NCBI GenBank assembly: GCA_963792915.1
Contig: CAWBYD010000008.1
Coordinates: 906,109-970,108 of the forward strand
Source of the DNA: Solirubrobacter sp963792915
Lineage (GTDB): Bacteria > Actinomycetota > Thermoleophilia > Solirubrobacterales > Solirubrobacteraceae
Length of the DNA stretch: 64,000 nucleotides
Reading direction: 5' to 3'
Made by a program: the position numbers and the translations under genes. The notes under the pieces are model-generated. The model was not told where the DNA came from. It worked only from the letters and a program-made list of their open reading frames with translations, and ran no database searches. This document shows positions 54,712 through 64,000 of this stretch, one piece after another; within the stretch, counting starts at the first letter, position 1, and every line of letters begins with the position of its first letter.

Positions 54712-57028
54712 GCAGCACCGAGGTCGCCGCGGCGGCCTGCAGCGCCAGCACGACCGCCGCGAAGCTGGACAGCGAGCGCGTCCCGAGGTCGCCGAGCAGC
54801 GCGATCTCGAGCGCCGCCACCACGGCCAGCGCGGGCAGGAACGCCACCCGCCCGAGCGCGAGCATGTACTGGACGCCGAGGTAGCCGACGGCGAGCAGCG
54901 TCATCGCGAACCCGAGCACGAGCAGCGCACCCGACGCGCGGACCGTCTCCGGCCCGAACGCGAGCCGCAGCACGGTCTCCGGAATCAGCGCGTAGACAAT
55001 CAGCATCGGCACCGCGACCGCGGCCACGACGGCGAGCGCGCGCGCCAGCACCGGCCGCGGGTCCTCGCCGGCGCGCGCGGCGCGGGTCGCCTCGGGCAGC
55101 AGGTAGAGCCCGATCCCGATCGCGACCCAGACGACCGCCTTGGCCGCGACCGCGGCGGCCGCGTAGGCGCCCGCGGCGTCGCCGCCGATCTGGCGCTTGA
55201 CGAGGATCACGTCGACGTTCTGGAGCACCGCGACGAGGAACAGCCCGGCGACCGCGGGCCAGGCGCCGCCGACGAGCTCGCCGAGCCGGCGCGCGCGCTC
55301 GCCCGCGACCGGAGCGCCCAGCCGCTGGTGCGAGATCCACCACAGGATCAGCGACATCGCGAGCATTGACAGCGGCGTGCCGAGGTACGCGCCGGTCACG
55401 CCCAGGCCGACCCCGACGAGCAGGAGGCCGAACGCCAGCCGCCCGCCCGCCTCGGAGACGACCGACCACGCGACCGTCTTGTACGCGTGCTGGCCCTGCA
55501 GCGCCCCGCGCTCGACCGAGAGCAGCACCCACAGGAACGCCGTCGGCGCCGTTGCGGCGGCCGCCCACGCCTCGGGCACCGAGATCAGGTCGGAGATCGC
55601 CCCGCGCAGCACGAACGCCGCCGCGGTGAAGGCCAGGCCGCCGATCCACAGTCGCCGCCGCCACGCGGTCAGCGTCCCCGCCAGCCGCGTGCCGCTGCCG
55701 AGCCGCCCGAGCGCGGTTTCGCGCGCGACCGCGACCTGCAGCGCCGATCCGGGCACGGCGAGGATCACGAACGTCGAGATCAGCGCCGCGAGCGAGCCGT
55801 AGTCCGACGCGCCGAGGATGCGCGCGAAGAGCACGGTGAAGAGCAGCGCGATCGCGTTCGACGCCATGGTCGCGGCGGCCATCCCCGCGGCCTTCAACGT
55901 CTCCGAGCCGGCCATCGCGTCGCGCAGGCGCGTCGGCTCGCGCTGCGAGGTCGTCTCCAGCAGCGCGAGCGAGTCGCGCGCGGTCCGCTCCCACGTGAAG
56001 TCCGCGGCGCGCGCCCGCGCCGCTTCGCCCATCCGCGCCCGCAGCTCGGGTTCCGCGACGAGCCGGCGCACGGCGGCGGTGAGCCCCGGGCCGTCGTCGG
56101 CGAGCAGGCCGGTCTCGCCGTCGACGATCGACTCCGGCAGCCCGCCGACGCGCAGCGCCGCGCTCGGCGTCCCGCACGTCGCCGCCTCCATCACGGTCAG
56201 GCACCAGCCCTCGGCCGACGACGCCGTGAGATTGACCCACGCCTGCGCGTAGAGCGCCGCCTTCGTCGCCTCGTCGACGTGGCCGTGCAGCGTGACGCGC
56301 GAACCGAGCCCGCGGGCGGCGATCTCGGCCTCCAGCTGGGGCCGGTGGTCGCCCTCGCCGGCGATGTCCAGCACGGCATCCGGCACGCCCTCGAGCACGT
56401 CCAGCAGCAGCTCGATCCGCTTGTAGCGCTTGAGCCGGCCGAGGTAGAGCAGCCGCGGCGCCGTGCTCTTCGGCGCCTCAGGCCCCGCGAACCGCTCGAC
56501 GCCGAGATAGCCCACCTGGACATCCTCCTCCGCGATGCCGAGCGACACCAGGTCGCGCCGCGCGGCCTCGGAAATGGTGAGGAACGGCCCGTGGCGGTAG
56601 AGCAGCTTCAGGGGCAGCGTCTCCGCCAGCAGCGCCGCCACCGCGCCCTTGCGGCCGAGCTCGGTCACGTAGTGATCGCGGTGGATGTGGTGGACGAGCG
56701 TCACCCGCGGGCGCCTGAGCCACAGCGGGCTCAGGAACGTGATCCCGTTCACGACCTCGAGCACGACGTCCGCGTCGGCCGCCAGACCGCGCCGGACCGC
56801 CCGCGCGGCGCGCGGGAAGACCGTCTTGCGCGAGCCCATGTGGTGGAGCTCGAGTCCCGGCGCCGGCCGCTCGACAGCGACCGCACCGTCGTACGTCCCT
56901 GCCACCACGGTCACGCGATTTCCCCACGCGAGCCAGCTGGCGACCTGGCCGTACAGGTTCGCGCCGGTGCCGCCCCCCTGCGGGTGCGTCCAGTCGCGGT
57001 CGGTGAGCAGGAGGATGTGCAGGGGCAT
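54668..57028 (-). CDS. GT4 glycosyltransferase fused to a MOP-superfamily flippase
   Basis: 786 residues in one intact frame. Residues 1-375 are a GT4 enzyme (MPLHILLLTDRDWTHPQGGG, HHIHRDHYVTELGRKG, LLYLGRLKRYKRIELLLDVL, SSAEGWCLTVMEAATCGTPS); residues about 395-786 form a Wzx/MATE-like membrane domain with about 12 helices (MASNAIALLFTVLFARILGA, SDYGSLAALISTFVILAVPG, VDVILVKRQIGGDAAGAYAA). Joining makes sense for coupling the last sugar addition to export. ATG 57028 matches the family start; 57067 is an alternative. 44-bp convergent overlap with the AftD-like gene. Confidence 0.9.
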   Translation of the reverse strand: MPLHILLLTDRDWTHPQGGGTGANLYGQVASWLAWGNRVTVVAGTYDGAVAVERPAPGLELHHMGSRKTVFPRAARAVRRGLAADADVVLEVVNGITFLSPLWLRRPRVTLVHHIHRDHYVTELGRKGAVAALLAETLPLKLLYRHGPFLTISEAARRDLVSLGIAEEDVQVGYLGVERFAGPEAPKSTAPRLLYLGRLKRYKRIELLLDVLEGVPDAVLDIAGEGDHRPQLEAEIAARGLGSRVTLHGHVDEATKAALYAQAWVNLTASSAEGWCLTVMEAATCGTPSAALRVGGLPESIVDGETGLLADDGPGLTAAVRRLVAEPELRARMGEAARARAADFTWERTARDSLALLETTSQREPTRLRDAMAGSETLKAAGMAAATMASNAIALLFTVLFARILGASDYGSLAALISTFVILAVPGSALQVAVARETALGRLGSGTRLAGTLTAWRRRLWIGGLAFTAAAFVLRGAISDLISVPEAWAAAATAPTAFLWVLLSVERGALQGQHAYKTVAWSVVSEAGGRLAFGLLLVGVGLGVTGAYLGTPLSMLAMSLILWWISHQRLGAPVAGERARRLGELVGGAWPAVAGLFLVAVLQNVDVILVKRQIGGDAAGAYAAAAVAAKAVVWVAIGIGLYLLPEATRAARAGEDPRPVLARALAVVAAVAVPMLIVYALIPETVLRLAFGPETVRASGALLVLGFAMTLLAVGYLGVQYMLALGRVAFLPALAVVAALEIALLGDLGTRSLSSFAAVVLALQAAAATSVLLIGLVPWRRLTASS

Positions 57029-57120
57029 GCGGTAATGCACCGCCGTCCGGGCGCGTGACGCAGTCATCGTAGGCGACCGGCTGTCGGAGCCGCCCGGGCG
57101 GTCTCTACCATGGCTCGCCA

Positions 57121-57468
57121 ATGCCGCGTCTTCGGCACTGCCTCGTCACCGCCTGCGCGGGCCTCGTGCTCGCCGCGCCCGCCGCGCACGCGCAGGGCGC
57201 CGGCGACGACCAGTACGCCGACCCGTTCAGCGGCGACGCGACGCCGACCGCGACACCGCGCGCGACGGCCACCCCCGCCGCGACGGCCACGCCCGCGCCC
57301 GCGCCTGCGCAGGCGGCCGCCACGGCCGCGCCCGCGGCGCCGGCCGCCACGCCCTCCGGCCCGCAGCTCCCGTATACCGGGATCAACGCCTGGCCGCTCG
57401 CGCTCGCGGGCGCATTGTCGCTCGGCGCCGGCGTCGCCCTCCGGGTGCGCCTCCGTGAGCCCGACTGA
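57121..57468 (+). CDS. Small LPXTG-type cell-wall-anchored protein
   Basis: 115 residues. Signal peptide (LRHCLVTACAGLVLAAPAAHA), a 60-residue low-complexity Ala/Pro/Thr linker built on TPAATATP-like units, then LPYTG followed by a hydrophobic stretch (NAWPLALAGALSLGAGVAL) and a basic tail RVRLREPD: a complete sortase sorting signal. It has no folded ectodomain, so it may be a spacer, glycosylated stalk or decoy. The 3' end overlaps tsaE by 14 nt. Confidence 0.85.
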   Translation: MPRLRHCLVTACAGLVLAAPAAHAQGAGDDQYADPFSGDATPTATPRATATPAATATPAPAPAQAAATAAPAAPAATPSGPQLPYTGINAWPLALAGALSLGAGVALRVRLREPD

Positions 57469-57871
57469 GCTGACGCCCGGGCCGGAAGCCACCGAGCGCG
57501 CCGGAGCCGAGCTCGCCGCGACACTCGAGCCCGGCGACATCGTGCTCATCTCCGGCGAACTGGGCGCGGGCAAGACGACGTTCGTGCGCGGCGCGCTGCG
57601 CCGGCTGGGTGTGACCGGGCCGATCACGTCGCCGACGTTCGTCGTCGGTCACCAGTACGACGGCTCGCTCGCGCACCTCGACCTCTACCGGCTGGCCGGC
57701 ATGGGCGGGGAGGACCCCGGCCTGCTCGATCCGTTCTTCGCCCCGGAGACGATCGTGTTCGTCGAGTGGCCCGAGCACGCGCCGGACGCGTTCCCCGCCG
57801 AGCGCGTGGCGTACCGCGTCCGGCTCGCGCACGCAGGCGGCGATGACCGGCGGATCGAGATCGAGCCGTGA
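57455..57871 (+). CDS. tsaE: tRNA threonylcarbamoyladenosine biosynthesis ATPase TsaE
   Basis: 138 residues. Walker A GELGAGKTTFVRGALR, TSPTFVVGHQYDG, HLDLYRLAG and EWPEHAPD are the family markers. ATPase partner of TsaB-TsaD in making t6A37 of ANN-decoding tRNAs. GTG at 57455 lies inside the upstream gene; longer frame upstream overprints it. Followed by tsaB with a 4-nt overlap. Confidence 0.95.
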   Translation: MSPTELTPGPEATERAGAELAATLEPGDIVLISGELGAGKTTFVRGALRRLGVTGPITSPTFVVGHQYDGSLAHLDLYRLAGMGGEDPGLLDPFFAPETIVFVEWPEHAPDAFPAERVAYRVRLAHAGGDDRRIEIEP

Positions 57872-58509
57872 TCGCGCTCGGTCTGGACACCGCGACGGCG
57901 ACCACGAGCGTCGCCGTGCTCGGCGAGGGCGCCGAGGTCGAGCTCCACGACGACGGCGGACGCCCGCGCCACGCGCAGACGCTGCAGCCGCTGATCGAGG
58001 AGGCGCTGGAGCGGGCGGGAGTGGGCTGGGAGCGGCTCGGCCGGTTGTGCGTCGGCGTCGGGCCCGGCGGCTTCACGGGGCTGCGCCTGGGGATCGCGAC
58101 CGCCCGCGCGCTGGCGCAGGGGCGCGGGCTCCCGCTGGTGCCCGTCTCCAGCCTCGAGGCGCTGGCGGGCGACCCCGCGGGGCGAGCGGTTGCCGTCATA
58201 GACGCCCGCCGCGGCGAGGTCTTCGCCGCCTTCTTCGGCGCGCCGGCCTTCGGGCCCGCGGCGTACGCGCCGGCCGAGCTGGCCGCGCTGTTGCAACCGG
58301 GCGTTCTGGCCGTCGGAGACGGGGCGGTACGCTTTCGGGCAGAGCTCGAGCGGGCCGGGGCGATCGTCCCCGAAGACAGCTCCAGCGCCCACCGCGTCAG
58401 CGCGCTGATGGTGTGCCGGCTGGGTTGGGGGAGGGAGCCCGTCGACCGTGACGCGCTTCTCCCGGACTATCGCCGCGAACCCGACGCCGTCCCGCCGCCC
58501 CTCCAGTGA
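57868..58509 (+). CDS. tsaB: tRNA threonylcarbamoyladenosine biosynthesis protein TsaB
   Basis: 213 residues. ASKHA fold: ALGLDTATATTSVAVLGEG start, LGRLCVGVGPGGFTGLRLGI (family GPGSFTGLRIG) and AVAVIDARRGEVFAAFF. Scaffold partner of TsaD. GTG at 57868 overlaps the tsaE stop. tsaD, the usual fourth member, is not in the window; an integrated element begins right after rimI. Confidence 0.95.
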   Translation: MIALGLDTATATTSVAVLGEGAEVELHDDGGRPRHAQTLQPLIEEALERAGVGWERLGRLCVGVGPGGFTGLRLGIATARALAQGRGLPLVPVSSLEALAGDPAGRAVAVIDARRGEVFAAFFGAPAFGPAAYAPAELAALLQPGVLAVGDGAVRFRAELERAGAIVPEDSSSAHRVSALMVCRLGWGREPVDRDALLPDYRREPDAVPPPLQ

Positions 58510-59054
58510 CCGCCCCACCCGCCGCCGCCATCGAGGTCCGCCGACTCACGTATGCCGACCTCCCGCAGGTCGTGGCGATCGAGCGGCGCGCGTTCACGAG
58601 CCCGTGGTCGCTGGCGATGTTCGTGCTCGAGCTGTCCAAGCCGTCGGGGATCTGCCTCGCCGCGGTCGTCGCGGAGGGAATGCCGAAGGCCCCCGGTGGC
58701 GAGCCCCCTGGGCGAGACCGTGAGCTCGCCGGCTACACGATCTGCTCGCGCTACGACACGGTCTGGCACGTCATGAACGTCGCCGTGGACCCGATGCTGC
58801 AGCGCCGGGGGATCGCCACCGCGCTGCTCTCGCGCCTGCTCGAGCGCGTCCATCCGGACGCCCAGCTGACGCTCGAGGTGCGCCGCTCCAACGACGGCGC
58901 GATCTCGCTCTACGAGCGCTTCGGCTTCCGCAGCGCGGGCGTCCGTAGGCGCTACTACCAGGACAACGGCGAGGACGCGATCGTGATGTGGCGCACGCCC
59001 GCGACGCTGCGCGGAAACCTCGACGACGTGCCGAACGCCGGTTCGGGCGCCTGA
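58506..59054 (+). CDS. rimI: Ribosomal protein S18-alanine N-acetyltransferase
   Basis: 182 residues. GNAT fold: VRRLTYADLPQVVAIERRAF, MNVAVDPMLQRRGIATALLS acetyl-CoA loop, and LEVRRSNDGAISLYERFGF plus RRRYYQDNGEDAIVM, typical of RimI. GTG at 58506 overlaps the tsaB stop. An insertion of about 12 residues (GMPKAPGGEPPGRD) sits in the middle. The standard tsaE-tsaB-rimI order holds; the gene ends 17 bp before the integrase. Confidence 0.94.
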   Translation: MTAPPAAAIEVRRLTYADLPQVVAIERRAFTSPWSLAMFVLELSKPSGICLAAVVAEGMPKAPGGEPPGRDRELAGYTICSRYDTVWHVMNVAVDPMLQRRGIATALLSRLLERVHPDAQLTLEVRRSNDGAISLYERFGFRSAGVRRRYYQDNGEDAIVMWRTPATLRGNLDDVPNAGSGA

Positions 59055-59071
59055 CGCTCGTTGGACACGCA

Positions 59072-60242
59072 TTAGGACACGCCTTCGCCGCTCGCGTCCA
59101 GCCACGCGTCCAGCGTCGCGCCCGCCGCGCGGACCTGGCCGTCCATGATGTGCGTGTAGCGCCTGAGGCTCAGCGTCTCGTCCTCGTGGCCGACCACGCG
59201 AGCCTGAACCTTCAGCGGAACGCCCGCCGCGTGGAGCCAGGTGTTGTACGTGTGGCGGCACTCGTGCAGGCCGATCGGGACCAGGCCCGCCCGCTCCCAC
59301 GCACCGACTCGCCCCTTCGACGGCTCGCCGAGCGCGCGCTGCTTCGCCGCCTTGATCGAACCGACGATCACGCGGCCCGCCTTCGGCCGTCCCTGCCGCA
59401 TCCACGCCGCCAGGAGGATCTTGCGCAGCGGTGCGACCATCGGAACCCACCGCACGCCGGCCTCCGACTTGGAGTCCGGAACGAAGACCCCGCCCGGGTC
59501 GAAGTCGACGCGGCACCAGTCCACCCCGTCGATCTCGTGCGCTCGGAGCCCGGTGTAGCCGGCGAGTCCCCACACGACCTGGTCGTCCTCGTCGAGGACG
59601 GCCAGGAGGCCCTGGAACTCGGCGGGGGACGGCCACTCGCGTGCGAGCAGTCTCGTCCGACGGCGGCAGCTCCAGCCCCGAGGTCGCGTTCGCGAGCAGG
59701 AGCCGGCGCGCGGGAGAGCACGCCCACGCGTAGATCGACCGCACCGGGTTCAGGTAGTTGTGGATCGAGTTCGTCTTGAGGCCCTTCGCGCGCAGCGTGT
59801 CGATCACGTCCTGCCAGTCGACGACCGTCAGGCTCGCGGCCTAGCGGTCGCCGACCTCGGGGTAGATGTGCTCGCGCAGCGCCACGTCGTACTGACGCAG
59901 GGTGTTGCGCGAATAGGCCCGCCGCTTCCTGCGCGTGCCCACCTTCCCGACCTGCACGGCCTCGCGCCACTGTTCCGCGAGCGCGCGGAACGTCAGCTCG
60001 GCGGCGGGATCGACCTTCGCGGGCTCGGCGAGCTTCCCGCGCTTGCCGTCGAGCAGCCATCCGTTGGCCTCGTGGATGTCCTTGAACGTCGGCGAGTGCC
60101 CGTAGCGCCGGTGCCGCGCCCGGTACGAAGGCTCGCACCTGCACCTCGGGCCATCGACGAGCGCGGCCGGGCAGCCCTTCTCGTGACGCACGTACACGGA
60201 CGGGTACTTCGTCCGCCGGTACCGAGGCGCCCCGTCGCTCAC
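59072..60242 (-). pseudogene. int: Tyrosine integrase of an AICE-type element (amber codon plus frameshift)
   Basis: N-terminal part from ATG 60242: zinc-like CPAALVDGPRCRCEP, SAM-like domain to YPEVGDR, then TAG at 59843-59841 in an otherwise continuous frame (AASLTVVDWQDVIDTLRAKG, NSIHNYLNPVRSIYAWA). Near 59640-59650 one extra base shifts to the last frame: VVWGLAGYTGLRAHEIDGVD (catalytic Arg), HECRHTYNTWLHAAGV (HxxR), VVGHEDETLSLRRYTHI (second His and Tyr). Full length about 389 residues. Catalytic residues survive, but the protein as written cannot be made. ATGA overlap with xis. Confidence 0.88.
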
Positions 60243-60441
60243 CGTGACCGCTCCCGGATCCAGCGTTCAACCTCGGCCACCGGCACCAGCACGCGCCGAC
60301 CCGACCGCACCGTCTTGATTCGCGGCTGAATCTTCTCCTCGAAGTGGCGCAGCGAGACGGAGAGCGCGTTCGCGGCCTCCCGACGACTGACGAGAAGCCT
60401 CGTCACGGCACTGCCTCCCCGCGAAGACACATGCGCTCCCA

Positions 60442-60442
<1 letters not shown>
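60239..60442 (-). CDS. xis: Excisionase / MerR-type helix-turn-helix protein
   Basis: 67 residues. LLVSRREAANALSVSLRHFE and VRSGRRVLVPVAEVERWIRE make a small winged-helix DNA-binding domain of the AlpA/Xis type. ATG 60442 is 7 nt after GGGAGG and shares a base with the repSA stop (TGATG). Between repSA and int, as in pSAM2-like elements; it should direct excision. Confidence 0.88.
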
Positions 60443-61878
<1,436 letters not shown>

Positions 61879-61882
<4 letters not shown>

Positions 61883-62155
61883 CGCAGCTCGCCCTCGGCG
61901 CCGACCGTCGCCAGCTCGACCACGCCGAACACGCACCAGCTGCACGGCACGCTCGTCAGCTCGTCGCCCTCGCGCCCGTCGCACTCCGGCACACGCCCCA
62001 GCGCGAGCGCGCGTGCATCGCCTAACACTCCGGCGAGCGCAGTCACGCTCCGCGCAGTACAGGCAGCGCCGCGCGAAATTCAACCGCGGCGGCTTGATCG
62101 CCTCGACCACCGCCTGCCGTTCCCTCCGCTTGGTGGATGTCGCCTCGATGAACAC
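61879..62155 (-). pseudogene. Small Cys-rich (zinc-ribbon-like) AICE protein with one frameshift
   Basis: GTG 62155 is 7 nt after AAAGGAG (62169-62163). It reads FIEATSTKRRERQAVVEAIK, RRCLYCAERD, then after removing one base near 62044 LAGVLGDARALALGRVPECD and SVPCSWCVFGVVELATVG, ending 91 residues in with a stop overlapping the repSA GTG. Two CxxC pairs suggest zinc. Alternatively a second GTG at 62046, overlapping a stop in a third frame, starts the latter half alone. Function unknown. Confidence 0.6.
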
Positions 62156-62279
62156 GAGCGATCTCCTTTCGTGGCGCGCCGGGATCTGCGCCTCTCTCGC
62201 CATTTTTGCCGACATCTGATGTATTTGCGCGATAGTCCCATATGTGCCTGGCATTCGTCAAGCGAGAGTGGCGTGATCG

Positions 62280-62291
62280 GCCACATGTGGC
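62280..62291. promoter_or_regulatory. Palindrome between the rep operon and the divergent regulator
   Basis: GCCACATGTGGC is a perfect 12-bp palindrome 15 bp before the regulator ATG; a similar core CATATGTG occurs about 40 bp upstream (62241-62248). The two lie in the divergent promoter region of the element, so they may be operator sites for its control proteins. The region 62170-62305 is clearly richer in A/T than its surroundings. Confidence 0.45.
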
Positions 62292-62305
62292 GGTATGGTG
62301 CGGAC

Positions 62306-62663
62306 ATGCACGTCGACGACTACAACCAGCTCGCGATCCGCGCCCTCGAACGCGCGCAGAAGACCCGCGGCGTCAGGAGCGCTGAAGCGTTCGCCCGGTT
62401 GCTCGCCGAGCGCACCGGCGGCTATCCGAGCAGTTCGACCTACCACCGATGGCTGCGAGGAGAGAGCCGATCCCGGTGTGGGTCGTTCTCGTCGCCGCCG
62501 AGGAGGCCGATGCCACCGTCGACACTCTGCTGGCCGAAGCGGCCCTGCCGCGCTCGGCGCTCGATCGCCTCGACCAGGTCGAGCAGCAGCTCGCCAGCTT
62601 GCGCGCGGCGATCCCCGCCTGCAGGAGCAGCCCACCGCTGGAGCGCCCGGGATCACTGCGTGA
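62306..62663 (+). pseudogene. Small helix-turn-helix-like regulator (two frameshifts)
   Basis: From ATG 62306: MHVDDYNQLAIRALERAQKT, SAEAFARLLAERTGGYPSSS, TYHRWLRGE; after a two-base slip in a GAGAGAG run near 62460 it reads PIPVWVVLVAAEEADATVDT, DRLDQVEQQLASLRAAIP; near 62610 a missing base leads to LQEQPTAGAPGITA and a stop at 62663. Corrected length about 118 residues. The first half resembles a Cro-like HTH. Probably regulates the divergent rep operon. 62664-62849 shows no gene. Confidence 0.6.
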
Positions 62664-62849
62664 GCCGGCTACCCATCGCGCCCGCTCTGCGAACCCTCGC
62701 GCTCAGGCGCACAGTCCAGAATCGTCATGGCCCCGCCAGTCGAGCACCTCTGGCGATCCCCAGCGGGCAGTTATGGGCGGCGTGCATCGCGTATGCAGAA
62801 TCTGCATACGACGAGTTCGTCCGTCGGACCACCCGTAGCCTGGACCGCG

Positions 62850-64000
62850 ATGGACGATGAGCGACGCGTGGTCGCAATCGCCGCTTGCTCACGGCTGTAC
62901 GGGAGGGGACACGGGCGCTTGATCGCCTGGCTCGGCACGCGAAGGATGCAACTCAACGCCGGACGGGAGACGCGTGCGGCTACAGCGAGTCCGAAATCTC
63001 GCAGGATCGAGAACAGCCGGGCCCACGTCCATGACATCCGCACTCTCGAGCGGCTGGCCCGTCGGCTGGACATCCCTCCCCAGCTCCGGGCTGGCGCCCC
63101 TCGACATCGATCCGGACTGGTCCATCAAGTCCGGCGCGACTTCCTCACAAGGACCGCCGGCGGGCGGCGGCAGCGATGCGGAACGGAAACGGTCGCGGCG
63201 GCCGGGGGCTGTCCGATCTCCTCACGCTCTCCGGACCGGCTCCACACGATTCGCCCACCCTGGTTCGGCTTGAGAGCGCATCGCCTCGGCGCACGCCATC
63301 TACCAGCGAGGCGAGTACCAGCATGTTGCCGACGGACTCCCCGCGTTCATCGGCTCCACGACCAACGGCACGGTGCTGGCCGAGGACGACCGAAGCCGGC
63401 AGCGCGTTCTCGCGGCGCAGGGATGGTCCTTCGTGCTGGCCGCGAAGCTCGCGACCAAGCTCGACGACGTGCCGACCGCCCGCCTCGCCGCCGACCGGGC
63501 GGTTACGGCGGGGACCTTCAGCGCCTCTCCGGTCTTGCAGGGGGCGGCCACCTACCAGTTGGCCTGCGCTCTGGAGGCTGGTGGCGAACGCGCTCACGCC
63601 GAACAGGTGGCGGCCATCGGTGCCGATCACCTGGCTGCGGTGAGCGACCGAGACCCTTCCCTGATCTCTGTGCGGGGTGCCCTGCTGCTGATCGCCGCAA
63701 TCGCCGCGTCCTCTCCAGGGCGACCCAGCCGCATCGGGCCGGTATCTCGCCGATGCCCACCACCTCGCCGAGCGCCTTGGCGCGGACGGCAACCACGCGT
63801 GGATCGGGTTCGGACCGACAAACGTCCGCACCCATGCGCTGGCCGCCGCGGTGCGCCTGGACCAGCCGGACCGCGCAGTGGAGATCGCCAGCCAGATCGA
63901 CACCGACAGCTTCGCTCCGGGTCTCGTGGGCCGCCGCTGCCAGGTTCATGTTGAGGCTGCACTTGCCCACGCTCGACAAGGTCAGGACGCGGAGGTGGTC
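62850..64000 (+). pseudogene. XRE-type regulator with TPR-like C-terminus (multiple frameshifts, cut by right edge)
   Basis: From ATG 62850: MDDERRVVAIAACSRLYGRG, then in successive frames GYSESEIS-RIENSRAHVHDI (Cro/C1 HTH), RTLERLARRLDIPPQL, GLAPLDIDPDWSIKSGAT, AIYQRGEYQHVADGLPAFIG, WSFVLAAKLATKLDDVPTAR, LAADRAVTAG, SVRGALLLIAAIAAS, YLADAHHLAERLGADGNHAW, IGFGPTNVRTHALAAAVRLD and APGLVGRRCQVHVEAALAHA up to the edge. This is the common actinobacterial HTH-TPR regulator layout. At least five indels (about 62930, 63001, 63085, 63280, 63719) break it. The domain order is kept throughout. Confidence 0.72.

Noticed and set aside
59041..59100. tRNA-derived att site next to the integrase
   Set aside because: No tRNA cloverleaf or T-arm sequence could be seen; only an 8-bp direct repeat.
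62850..63180. Intact XRE gene in a single frame
   Set aside because: HTH residues and downstream blocks appear in different frames, so no single frame encodes the regulator.

Overview
The window is very GC-rich and densely packed with short-gapped operons in which ATGA, GTGA and TGATG stop/start overlaps are common. Gene content points to an actinobacterium of the class Thermoleophilia (Solirubrobacter/Conexibacter-like). The pointers are a short primary-type sigma-70 factor with a region 1.2 and 'MINSNLRLVVANARRYQGQGL'-style core, a DivIVA-domain protein, an AftD-type arabinofuranosyltransferase, a GAAC-N4-GTTC SOS box at uvrA, and a degraded actinobacterial integrative element (RepSA, Xis, Int). 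The taxon is an inference from protein character, not from a database search.

Left part (1-25.5 kb). A sugar-use operon enters from the left edge: a LacI regulator, a ParB-fold protein and a GH63/debranching-like glycosidase. Next come an anti-sigma-type ATPase, a Usp-amino-acid-permease fusion, uvrB-prmA, a small membrane protein, and a pyruvate formate-lyase with its activase. On the minus strand follows a complete beta-mannoside operon: ROK repressor, solute-binding lipoprotein, two permeases (one frameshifted) and a GH2 beta-mannosidase. A 25-bp operator palindrome lies in front of the ROK gene. mutY, divIVA-like, M32 carboxypeptidase, uvrA (with SOS box) and a cupin follow.

Middle (25.6-40.8 kb). 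This holds a LysM/SLT muramidase, a hexapeptide acyltransferase and a minus-strand run DUF2520-panC-panB-DUF47-pit-small membrane protein. A type-4 uracil-DNA glycosylase and a GNAT gene face each other across a 164-bp miniature inverted-repeat element. After these come glycosyltransferases, a degenerate membrane HD-GYP protein, an MFS transporter, a secreted glycosidase, and a sigma factor that appears to lack any ATG/GTG/TTG start.

Envelope-glycan region (40.8-57.1 kb). GT2, GT4, a Wzx flippase, GT-C-like membrane proteins, acyltransferase 3, a Wzy/O-antigen-ligase-like gene (two frameshifts), a giant AftD-like gene (three frameshifts) and a GT4-flippase fusion together look like an exopolysaccharide/cell-wall glycan locus. 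A second copy of the miniature element lies here (46.3 kb).

Right end (57.1-64 kb). A small LPYTG-anchored surface protein precedes tsaE-tsaB-rimI. Directly behind rimI begins a decayed AICE-type element with int (amber codon plus frameshift), xis, repSA (several frameshifts), a small Cys-rich protein, and two divergent regulators, both frameshifted; the last runs off the right edge. Single-base indels are almost absent before 49 kb (one in a permease) and common after it, so either the right part is decaying or its sequence quality is lower. No tRNA, rRNA or CRISPR was recognised.
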